8,358 bases of DNA from Asaia bogorensis (GTDB taxonomy: Bacteria; Pseudomonadota; Alphaproteobacteria; Acetobacterales; Acetobacteraceae): positions 1 through 8,358 of the forward strand of contig CAMBXJ010000173.1 of NCBI GenBank assembly GCA_945871455.1. The letters run 5' to 3'. The notes under the pieces are model-generated. The model did no database searches, had not been told where the DNA came from, and saw only the letters and a list, made by a program, of their open reading frames with translations. Of this stretch, positions 1 to 5,340 are shown one piece after another (within the stretch, counting starts at the first letter, position 1; every line of letters starts with the position of its first letter). The translations under genes were made by a program, and so were the position numbers.

Positions 1-1044
1 TGGCCGAAGCAGTTTGGCGGGAAGGAGGCGTCGCCGATCCTGCAAGTGATCTATAATCAGGAGGAGGAGGATTACTCGGTCCCGCGTGGCCTGTTCGAGA
101 TCGGTCTCGGCATGTGCATGCCGACCATGATGGCCTATGCCAAGCCGGATCAACTGGATCGTTACGTGCGTCCCGCGCTCCGCGGTGAGGAAGTCTGGTG
201 CCAGTTGTTCAGCGAGCCGGCCGGCGGGTCCGACCTGGCGGCATTGCGCACCCGGGCCGAACGCGATGGCGACGACTGGATCATCAACGGGCAGAAGATC
301 TGGACGTCCGGCGCGCATCTGTCGGATTTCGGCATCATCGTCGTGCGCACCGATCCCAACGTGCCGAAACATGAAGGTTTGAGCTTCTTCTTTCTCGACA
401 TGAAGTCCCCCGGCATCGAAATCCGGCCGATCCACCAGATGTCCGGCACGCGCCATTTCAATGAGGTGTTCTTCACCGATGTGCGCGTGCCGGATGCGCA
501 ACGTCTTGGCGGGGTGGGGCAGGGGTGGAAGGTGTCCATCACCACCCTGATGAACGAACGCCTCGCCGTCGGGGAGGTCGCTCGGCCTGACGTGGACGAT
601 CTTGTGGCGCTCAGCCGGTCCGTGATGGTGGACGGGGAGCCGGCGATCCGCAACGGTGCGGTGCGCGAACGGATCGCCGAATGGTATGCGCGGTCGCAGG
701 GTCTGAAATTCACGCGGTTTCGCACCATGACCGCCATGTCGAAGGGCGAAACCCCGGGGCCGGAGAATTCCATCGCCAAGCTGGTGAATGCGTCGAAATT
801 GCAGGACATCGCCAGTTTCGGGCTGGATATGATGGGCAATGCGGGCCTGGTGGTGGATGACGACCTGGCCGAGGCCTATGCGATGTTCCAGTCCGCGCTG
901 CTGTCGTCTCCAAGCGCGCGGATCGCGGGCGGGTCGGACGAAATCCTGCGCAACATCATCGCCGAACGGGTGCTGGGCATGCCGTCCGACATCCGTGTGG
1001 ACAAGAACAAGCCATTCAACCAGGTGCCGACGGGTAACCGGTAA
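1..1044 (+). CDS. Acyl-CoA dehydrogenase, 5' partial
   Basis: This is a FAD-dependent acyl-CoA dehydrogenase, which would introduce an alpha-beta double bond into an acyl-CoA and pass electrons to electron-transferring flavoprotein in the cytoplasm. The frame is open from base 1, so the true start lies left of the window; 347 residues are present and roughly 40-60 N-terminal residues are missing by comparison with the family. The family signature SEPAGGSD lies at about bases 211-234, followed by the middle beta domain (NGQKIWTSGA) and the C-terminal helical domain ending in the GGSDEI...NIIAERVLG block. The medium-chain enzyme's catalytic Glu next to that block is Gly here (928-930). A Glu in MNER (556-558) sits where isovaleryl-CoA dehydrogenase keeps its base, so activity is plausible. 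The family call is secure; substrate is unknown. A stem-loop follows the stop directly. Confidence 0.95.
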   Translation, partial: WPKQFGGKEASPILQVIYNQEEEDYSVPRGLFEIGLGMCMPTMMAYAKPDQLDRYVRPALRGEEVWCQLFSEPAGGSDLAALRTRAERDGDDWIINGQKIWTSGAHLSDFGIIVVRTDPNVPKHEGLSFFFLDMKSPGIEIRPIHQMSGTRHFNEVFFTDVRVPDAQRLGGVGQGWKVSITTLMNERLAVGEVARPDVDDLVALSRSVMVDGEPAIRNGAVRERIAEWYARSQGLKFTRFRTMTAMSKGETPGPENSIAKLVNASKLQDIASFGLDMMGNAGLVVDDDLAEAYAMFQSALLSSPSARIAGGSDEILRNIIAERVLGMPSDIRVDKNKPFNQVPTGNR

Positions 1045-1048
1045 GGGC

Positions 1049-1081
1049 GGGTCGCCGCCCCAAGACACCTCGCGGCGACCC
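1049..1081 (+). terminator. Stem-loop after acyl-CoA dehydrogenase
   Basis: A perfect 10-base inverted repeat (GGGTCGCCGC at 1049-1058, GCGGCGACCC at 1072-1081) with a 13-base loop starts 4 bases after the dehydrogenase stop. The stem is very GC-rich but only a short CTT follows, so it is not a textbook intrinsic terminator. It may still end or attenuate transcription before the GST gene, or protect the 3' end of the mRNA. Confidence 0.55.
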
Positions 1082-1118
1082 TTCGCACCTGGTCCTTCGC
1101 ACCCGGTCCTTCGCATCG
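1077..1118. repeat. 14-bp tandem repeat, 3 copies
   Basis: Three head-to-tail copies of a 14-base unit, consensus GGTCCTTCGCACCC, lie at 1077-1090, 1091-1104 and 1105-1118. The middle copy matches the consensus and the outer two differ at a few bases. The first copy overlaps the right arm of the preceding stem-loop. The array is intergenic, between the dehydrogenase and the GST gene. It is probably a slippage product; no function is evident. Confidence 0.7.
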
Positions 1119-1151
1119 GCCCTTGCCCCGGGCGCCGAAGAGTGGCGGCCA

Positions 1152-1181
1152 GTGGCAGCCGATCCCGCCATGCGCTAGAAT
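1152..1181 (+). promoter_or_regulatory. Candidate promoter of the GST gene
   Basis: TAGAAT at 1176-1181 differs from the consensus -10 hexamer at one base. GTGGCA at 1152-1157, 18 bases upstream, matches 4 of 6 bases of the -35 consensus. Transcription would start near 1188, leaving a short leader that includes the AGGAG ribosome binding site at 1192-1196. The position between a stem-loop and a gene with its own strong ribosome binding site supports it, but the -35 is weak. Confidence 0.35.
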
Positions 1182-1206
1182 GACGTTCCCCAGGAGACAA
1201 CACCCC

Positions 1207-1932
1207 ATGATCGACCTGCATTACTGGCCGACGCCGAACGGCAAGAAAGTGACGATCCTGCTGGAAGAAGCCGGCATCCCCTACAACATTGTCCCGTGCA
1301 ATATCGGGCGGGGCGACCAGTTCACTCCCGAATTCCTGAAGATGAATCCGAACCATCGGATGCCGGTGCTGGTGGATCACGCGCCGGCTGGCGGCGGCGA
1401 GCCTATTTCCGTCTTCGAATCCGGCGCGATCATGATGTATCTGGCCGAGAAGTGCGACCGCTTCTATCCGCGCGACGTTCGCGGCAAATACGCGGTGACG
1501 GAATGGTTGATCTGGCAGATGGCCAACCAGGGTCCGAAAAGCGGCGAATGCGGCCATTTCCGCCGGCTCGGCGACAAGCAGGGCGACCAGTCCTATGCGG
1601 TGCGCCGCTTCACCGATGAGGTGAACCGGATGTATGGTGTGCTGAACAACCGCTTGCATCAGAGCAAGTATCTGGCCGGTGACGAATACACCATCGCCGA
1701 CATGATCTGCTATCCGTGGACCGTGAACTGGGCCGCACAGGGCCAGGACATCGAAGAATTCAAATACTTCAAGCGTTGGTTCGAAGAACTCGGGGCCCGC
1801 CCCGCCGTCCAGCGCGGCATGGCGGTTGGCGCCAACCTGTCCGAAGACATCACCAAGCTGCCGGCGGAGGAGCAGGAGCGGCGCGCGAAAATCATGTACA
1901 ATCAGCGCGCCCGCCCGGTGCCGGCGGTCTAG
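1207..1932 (+). CDS. yfcG: YfcG-like glutathione S-transferase
   Basis: This 241-residue protein is a cytosolic glutathione S-transferase of the YfcG/Ure2p-like (nu) class. Members bind glutathione or its disulfide and show disulfide-reductase rather than strong conjugating activity. The N-terminal thioredoxin-like domain (about residues 1-85) carries the class hallmark YWPTPNGKK with Thr9 and Asn11, a cis-Pro at position 53 (HRMPVLVDH), and the glutathione-contacting FESGAI with Glu71 and Ser72. The helical domain with YLAGDEYTIADMICYPW completes the fold. The ATG at 1207 is chosen because AGGAG lies 10 bases upstream (1192-1196) and the protein then begins exactly like YfcG; the open frame runs back to 1123 without a comparable ribosome site. 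It sits between the acyl-CoA dehydrogenase and a second glutathione-type enzyme, which suggests a role in the same catabolic block. The symbol is by similarity. Confidence 0.93.
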   Translation: MIDLHYWPTPNGKKVTILLEEAGIPYNIVPCNIGRGDQFTPEFLKMNPNHRMPVLVDHAPAGGGEPISVFESGAIMMYLAEKCDRFYPRDVRGKYAVTEWLIWQMANQGPKSGECGHFRRLGDKQGDQSYAVRRFTDEVNRMYGVLNNRLHQSKYLAGDEYTIADMICYPWTVNWAAQGQDIEEFKYFKRWFEELGARPAVQRGMAVGANLSEDITKLPAEEQERRAKIMYNQRARPVPAV

Positions 1933-1955
1933 AGCGCCCATCTTTTGCCTCGGCA

Positions 1956-1977
1956 CGGCCTATCGTCGTGTAGGCCG
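1956..1977 (+). terminator. Stem-loop after GST gene
   Basis: A perfect 7-base inverted repeat, CGGCCTA at 1956-1962 and TAGGCCG at 1971-1977 with an 8-base loop, lies 23 bases past the GST stop. No T-run follows, so termination is uncertain; it could also be a processing or stability hairpin. Confidence 0.35.
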
Positions 1978-1989
1978 AACGGCGGCTGA

Positions 1990-2018
1990 TATAGAAGTTG
2001 TTCAACCCAATCGTTGAA
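1990..2018 (+). promoter_or_regulatory. Candidate -10 and palindromic operator
   Basis: TATAGA at 1990-1995 could be a -10 element, although no good -35 is visible. Starting 5 bases later is a perfect palindrome, TTCAAC-N6-GTTGAA (2001-2018), where a repressor would cover the transcription start. The AGGAG ribosome site of the next gene follows at 2026-2030. The arrangement suits a TetR- or GntR-type regulated promoter, but no regulator gene lies in the window and the half-sites are only six bases long. Confidence 0.35.
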
Positions 2019-2039
2019 TCGAAACAGGAGAGCCCAACC

Positions 2040-2654
2040 ATGGCCGAAGTCGAATGCTTTTTTGATTGCTCCAGCCCGTGGACTTATTTCGCCGTCCACA
2101 GCCTGAGGGAACTGGAGAAGGAGATCGGTGTCAGCATTGCCTTCCGCCCGCATCTGGTCGGCGGCGTGTTCAACGCGGTCAATCCCAGCGTGCATAACTC
2201 GCGGGAGAAGCCGGTGGTGCCGAAGCAGGCTTACAACAAGAAGGACCAGCAGGACTGGGCGCGTTTCCTGGGCATTCGCATGCATTACCGCCCGACCGTG
2301 TTCCCGGTGAACGCCGTGAAGGTGATGCGGGCGTGCTGCCTGTTGGAAGGGACGGACCAGCTTGTGCCGTTCATGATGGCCGCGTTCGATGCCTATTGGG
2401 GCGACGACAAGGACATCTCCCAGGTTCCGGTTATCACCGAGATCTGCCAGAAGGCGGGGATCGACCCGAAGACGGTACTGGAGGGTATCGAACAGCAGCC
2501 GGTGAAGGACAAGCTGCGCAACAACACGCAGGAACTGATCGACCGCGGCGGCTATGGCTCCCCCACCATCTTCGTGGGCGGGGATGACATGTATTTCGGC
2601 AACGACCGCATGCCGCTGGTGCGCGACGCGGTGCTGCGGCGGCGGGCGAAGTGA
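2040..2654 (+). CDS. HCCA isomerase / kappa-GST family protein (DsbA fold)
   Basis: This 204-residue protein belongs to the DsbA-like family of 2-hydroxychromene-2-carboxylate isomerases and kappa-class glutathione transferases. The naphthalene-pathway member uses glutathione to isomerise a ring-fission product. Visible hallmarks are the N-terminal strand FFDCSSPWTYFA, where Ser12 directly before Pro occupies the glutathione-activating position that is Cys in DsbA, an all-helical insertion in the middle, and the C-terminal SPTIFVGGDDMYFGNDRM with the expected cis-Pro175. The length is normal for the family. The start is ATG 2040 with AGGAG at 2026-2030; the open frame extends back to 1998 without a better site. 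Its stop overlaps the next gene's start by four bases (GTGA), so it is probably translationally coupled to the enoyl-CoA hydratase. The family is clear, but many such proteins in CoA-ester gene clusters have no known substrate, so HCCA itself is not implied. Confidence 0.9.
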   Translation: MAEVECFFDCSSPWTYFAVHSLRELEKEIGVSIAFRPHLVGGVFNAVNPSVHNSREKPVVPKQAYNKKDQQDWARFLGIRMHYRPTVFPVNAVKVMRACCLLEGTDQLVPFMMAAFDAYWGDDKDISQVPVITEICQKAGIDPKTVLEGIEQQPVKDKLRNNTQELIDRGGYGSPTIFVGGDDMYFGNDRMPLVRDAVLRRRAK

Positions 2655-3433
2655 GCATCATCCTCGTCACGATCGACGATCGTGGGGAGGCCGGAACGGT
2701 CGCGCGCATCACCGTCAACAATGCCGAACAGCGCAATGCTCTCGGCAATGGCGGCAAGCGGGAACTGGCGGAGGCGTTTGAGCGCGTTTCCACCGATCCG
2801 CGCCTGCGCGTGGTCGTGCTGACCGGCGCCGGCGACCGGTCGTTCATCGGCGGGGCGAACATCAAGGAGATGTCGACCTTCGTGCAGCACGACGCGTCGG
2901 AGGGACCATCCCTGACGCATCGTGTGTGTGAGGCGATCCGGCGCGCGCCGGTGCCGGTGATCGCGCGGGTGAACGGGTATTGTTTCGGGGCTGGGCTGGA
3001 GATCGCCGCGGCCTGCGACATGCGCGCCGCCGTCGACTCCGCGAAGTTCGGCATGCCGGAGGTGCTGTTCGGCCTGCCCTCCGGCATGGAGGCGTGCCTG
3101 CTGCCGCAACTGATCGGCTGGGGCAAAACGCGGGAACTGGTGTTCACCGGCCGCCATATAGACGCCGAGGAAGCCGCCGCGTGTGGCCTGGTGGAACGTC
3201 TGGTGGCGTCGGAGGACCTGAACGCGGCGGTGGAGGACTGGGTCGACGCGATCCTGTCCGCCGGTCCGAATGCGATCCGCGCGCAGAAGGAGTTGATGCG
3301 GGATTGGGAACGGATGTCGATCTCGGACGCGATTCAGCAGGGAATTCGCGCCGTCGCCGCGGCCCATGGGACGGAGGAGACGAAGCGTCTGATGGGCGCG
3401 TTTGTGGAGAAGCGGGCGCGGAAGGGGCGGTAG
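2651..3433 (+). CDS. Enoyl-CoA hydratase
   Basis: This 260-residue crotonase-superfamily enzyme should add water across the double bond of a 2-enoyl-CoA, the step after an acyl-CoA dehydrogenase. The oxyanion-hole segment FIGGANIKEM is at residues 65-74 and the second one, NGYCFGAGLEIA, at 108-119. Both general acid/base glutamates of rat crotonase (Glu144 and Glu164) are matched by Glu117 and Glu137 (MPEVLFGLPSG), with the same 20-residue spacing. A GTG start at 2651 overlaps the preceding stop as GTGA; there is no clear ribosome binding site, so translation probably depends on the upstream gene. It ends only 7 bases from the stop of the convergent HEPN gene, with no terminator between them. 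Function as a hydratase is well supported; substrate chain is not known. Confidence 0.93.
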   Translation: MSIILVTIDDRGEAGTVARITVNNAEQRNALGNGGKRELAEAFERVSTDPRLRVVVLTGAGDRSFIGGANIKEMSTFVQHDASEGPSLTHRVCEAIRRAPVPVIARVNGYCFGAGLEIAAACDMRAAVDSAKFGMPEVLFGLPSGMEACLLPQLIGWGKTRELVFTGRHIDAEEAAACGLVERLVASEDLNAAVEDWVDAILSAGPNAIRAQKELMRDWERMSISDAIQQGIRAVAAAHGTEETKRLMGAFVEKRARKGR

Positions 3434-3440
3434 GACGGGG

Positions 3441-3821
3441 CTATCCGATCAAGGCTGCGATCTGCCCGACAAAGCTGTCCGCCGCCTCGATCGCGGCCCT
3501 AGCCGTTTCGGCGGAAATAGTGGCCTCCGCCCCCGTGCCGTAGTCCGATCGAGACTTGAGATCGTAGGCCTGGCCGAGAAATTCGCGCAGGCGAGGATCG
3601 AGCCCGGCTTGGTCTTTCGTTAACAAGGCAAACTGGGTGCGCACGCCACGGTGGGTCTTGGCAACCGCGCCGGTACGATCATGAACCAGCGCCTGTGCGG
3701 CATGAAACGCGGCCAGGTAAGCCTCACGCGCCGCGATCCTGGGAACGAACGGTTGGTAGGTCTGAGCGTCGGCCAGGCACTGTCGCGCCTTGTCCAGGAA
3801 GCGTTCCGCTTCCGGGGTCAC
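3441..3821 (-). CDS. HEPN domain protein, putative toxin of MNT/HEPN pair
   Basis: This 126-residue, all-helical protein is a HEPN-domain protein of the kind paired with minimal nucleotidyltransferases. Known HepT-type toxins are RNases whose partner inactivates them by adding AMP to a tyrosine. The family pattern is visible: a helical start (PEAERFLDKARQ), the AREAYLAAFHAAQALVHDRTG helix, the AKTHRGV motif (residues 54-60) and an SRSDYG segment (91-95) near the end. The RX4-6H catalytic motif followed by the modified Tyr, as in the Shewanella HepT, is not present; Asp93-Tyr94 stands in the corresponding place. RNase activity therefore cannot be assumed. The GTG start (3819-3821) overlaps the MNT stop as GTGA, indicating coupled translation. 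The gene ends 7 bases from the convergent enoyl-CoA hydratase. Confidence 0.87.
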   Translation of the reverse strand: MTPEAERFLDKARQCLADAQTYQPFVPRIAAREAYLAAFHAAQALVHDRTGAVAKTHRGVRTQFALLTKDQAGLDPRLREFLGQAYDLKSRSDYGTGAEATISAETARAAIEAADSFVGQIAALIG

Positions 3822-4141
3822 AGATCAATGCCGTCCGCGCGAATTTCCTGCATCAGCGGCGATCGTTCGCGATAAGCGCCCGCCGGAAACGGACTGGCGG
3901 AAATCAGCGCACCCGTCTCATCAAGGATGCGGGTCGTGATATGCGACAAACGTCCCAGTTCGTCCCACAGTTCCGCCGGTTCATTAAGAAAGACGGCAAC
4001 GTCAAAATCCGATTCCGCGGTCGCATCGCCACGCGCGCGCGATCCAAACAGAATGGCCCGCTCAAGGCGCGGTCCATAGGCGGCATCAAGATCCCGTCGA
4101 AACCGTGACAGGACATCATCGCGATTCGCGGTTTCCGACAC
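3818..4141 (-). CDS. MNT-type nucleotidyltransferase, putative antitoxin
   Basis: This 107-residue protein is a minimal nucleotidyltransferase of the DNA polymerase beta superfamily, the usual partner and antitoxin of HEPN proteins. Gly33-Ser34 in LFGSRARGDA and the metal-binding Asp45 and Asp47 (ESDFDVAVFL) give the canonical GSx10DxD active site; a third acidic residue cannot be assigned confidently. In studied MntA/HepT pairs the enzyme transfers AMP from ATP onto the toxin. I chose the GTG at 4139-4141 because GGAGG lies 6 bases upstream (4148-4152 on the plus strand) and the protein then starts close to the conserved domain; the frame extends back to 4339, but that extension is arginine- and glutamine-rich and lacks family similarity. 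It is first in a two-gene operon and overlaps the HEPN gene by four bases. Confidence 0.87.
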   Translation of the reverse strand: MSETANRDDVLSRFRRDLDAAYGPRLERAILFGSRARGDATAESDFDVAVFLNEPAELWDELGRLSHITTRILDETGALISASPFPAGAYRERSPLMQEIRADGIDL

Positions 4142-4156
4142 CGAGGACCTCCATTC

Positions 4157-4322
4157 TATAACAACCGGCCGAAAAGATGACCCATAGGCGCCCCCTCTTC
4201 GTCGTTGCCAGAACTGGGTCCCCCAACCCGCCCCCTGCCGCCGCAGCGCGGGTTGCCGGGTCAAGGCTCGGCATTGACGATGGACGGTGGCGAATCGGTT
4301 ATTGTTTCGATCGGTTGTTATA
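4157..4322. repeat. 11-bp inverted repeat flanking the MNT promoter region
   Basis: TATAACAACCG at 4157-4167 and its exact reverse complement CGGTTGTTATA at 4312-4322 are 144 bases apart. A third related copy, CGGTTATTGT, begins at 4296 in the same direction as the second, 16 bases before it. The left copy abuts the MNT ribosome binding site. They may be binding sites for an autoregulating toxin-antitoxin complex, or outward-facing promoter -10 regions; chance similarity of an AT-rich motif cannot be excluded. Confidence 0.5.
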
Positions 4323-4415
4323 AACCCCTCAAGTTGCACCGATATGGCGTATGCCTACCGGATATCGCTCGCCGGTCCCGACGGGAAACCGCCGCACCGT
4401 GGCCGGCACCGGACC

Positions 4416-4448
4416 GGAGCGCTTATGCCACCTGGGCACAAGCGCTCC
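4416..4448 (-). terminator. Stem-loop after crotonase-family gene
   Basis: GGAGCGCTT at 4416-4424 pairs perfectly with AAGCGCTCC at 4440-4448. Inside, TGCC (4426-4429) pairs with GGCA (4435-4438) after one mismatch, leaving a 5-base loop. The hairpin begins 14 bases past the stop of the minus-strand gene ending at 4463. There is no T-run on either side, so it may be a weak or factor-assisted terminator; it would separate this gene from the MNT/HEPN operon read in the same direction. Confidence 0.55.
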
Positions 4449-4462
4449 TGCCTAACCCGCCC

Positions 4463-5251
4463 CTACTTCGCCTGGAAGTTCGGCAACCGCCGCTCCCCCA
4501 TCGCCTTCGTGCCTTCGCGGAAATCGGCCGTGTTGCGCAGCCAATCCTGCTCCTCATATTCCCGCTCGGTCGCGCGGGCGACGGCTTCCGCCAGACCACG
4601 GCGCATGGTCTCGCGCGTGGACAGGATCGCCAGCGGACCGGACCCAGCGATTTCCGTCGCCAGTTCCACCGCCTTCGCGCGCACCTGATCCAACGGCACG
4701 CAGTAATCGGCCAGACCGATTTCCACCGCTTCCTCGCCGGTGATCCGACGGCCCGTGTACATCAGCAACGCCGCCTTCTGGTCCCCGATCAGACGAGGCA
4801 AAGACGCGGTCAGCCCGAAACCGGGGTGGTAGTTCAGCCGGGTGAAGTTGACGGAAAACCGAGCCTCCGGGCAGGTCACCCGGAAATCGGCCGCGACCGC
4901 CAGACCGACGCCGGCACCGACGGCCGCGCCATGCACGGCGGCGACGATCGGCTTGGATGTCTTCCAAAGCCGCTGGGCTTCCTTGTAAAGATGCCTCCCG
5001 CGCTTGGTGACTTGCGCCACCCCATCCGGGCCGCGGCTGCCGAAATCGGCGCCGGCGCAGAAATGCTTGCCCTCGGCGCACAGCACGATGGCGCGGATGC
5101 CCGGCACCTTGTCGTAGATTTCCAGCGCGTCGGCGATCTCGCCCACCATGTCGGTATCGACGAAATTGTTCGGGCCGCGGCGGACCTCGATGGTGGCGAC
5201 AAAACCGTCCTCGCTGACGGCGATATGGTCATAGGCTTCGTGGTGCGTCAT
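4463..5251 (-). CDS. Crotonase-superfamily protein lacking both hydratase glutamates
   Basis: This 262-residue protein has the enoyl-CoA hydratase/isomerase fold. It keeps the CoA/oxyanion-hole segments HFCAGADF (residues 63-70) and HGAAVGAGVGLA (107-118) and the later HPGFGLTASLPRLIG block. The two crotonase acid/base glutamates are absent: Gly116 and Phe136 occupy their positions, 20 residues apart as expected. It is therefore unlikely to be an ordinary enoyl-CoA hydratase; other superfamily reactions such as double-bond isomerisation, decarboxylation or thioester hydrolysis are possible, and the common label of hydratase would be misleading. The ATG at 5249-5251 is preferred since AGGG lies 9 bases upstream and it gives a family-like N-terminus; the frame continues to 5347 but that stretch is low-quality. 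The gene is divergent from the alpha/beta hydrolase, and a stem-loop follows it. Confidence 0.9.
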   Translation of the reverse strand: MTHHEAYDHIAVSEDGFVATIEVRRGPNNFVDTDMVGEIADALEIYDKVPGIRAIVLCAEGKHFCAGADFGSRGPDGVAQVTKRGRHLYKEAQRLWKTSKPIVAAVHGAAVGAGVGLAVAADFRVTCPEARFSVNFTRLNYHPGFGLTASLPRLIGDQKAALLMYTGRRITGEEAVEIGLADYCVPLDQVRAKAVELATEIAGSGPLAILSTRETMRRGLAEAVARATEREYEEQDWLRNTADFREGTKAMGERRLPNFQAK

Positions 5252-5273
5252 GGTTCCCTGCCCTGGTTGGCTT

Positions 5274-5324
5274 TTGCGATGCGTCGCTGGATGCCAGTTT
5301 ATGGGCAAGCGTCCGGAACAACAA
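5274..5324. promoter_or_regulatory. Candidate divergent promoters
   Basis: The 89 bases between the divergent starts hold weak promoter-like elements on both strands. Minus strand: TTGTTG (5319-5324), a 17-base spacer and TAAACT (5296-5301) would drive the crotonase-family gene with a leader of about 37 bases. Plus strand: TTGCGA (5274-5279), a 17-base spacer and GTTTAT (5297-5302) would drive the hydrolase. The two -10 regions overlap, so the promoters would compete. Matches to consensus are only 3-4 of 6 per hexamer. Confidence 0.3.
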
Positions 5325-5340
5325 TGCACGGGAGAAAACC

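Larger units (their letters stand above)
4142..4462. other. 321-base gene-free region upstream of MNT gene
   Basis: No convincing gene lies here; frames open across it are antisense extensions of the crotonase-family gene or the unsupported N-terminal extension of the MNT gene. It holds the GGAGG ribosome site of the MNT gene (4148-4152), an 11-base inverted repeat (4157-4167 and 4312-4322), and a long stem-loop behind the crotonase-family gene (4416-4448). Any promoter of the MNT/HEPN operon should be here. Confidence 0.7.

Noticed and set aside
61..72. GAG-GAG-GAG run as a ribosome binding site
   Set aside because: It lies inside the dehydrogenase reading frame and encodes a Glu run; the protein clearly extends further upstream.
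2434..3367. Minus-strand frames of 237 and 271 codons over the enoyl-CoA hydratase
   Set aside because: They lie opposite a well-supported hydratase gene with both catalytic glutamates, and show no recognisable domain.
4148..4160. TATAGA on the minus strand as -10 of the MNT/HEPN operon
   Set aside because: Transcription would start inside the GGAGG ribosome site, so this promoter and that ribosome site cannot both be used; no good -35 accompanies it.
4319..4324. Plus-strand TATAAA as a promoter
   Set aside because: There is no matching -35 at the right distance and no plus-strand gene downstream before 5341.
4142..4339. 66-residue N-terminal extension of the MNT protein
   Set aside because: The GTG at 4141 has GGAGG six bases upstream and gives a normal-length protein; the extension is rich in Arg and Gln and unlike the family.
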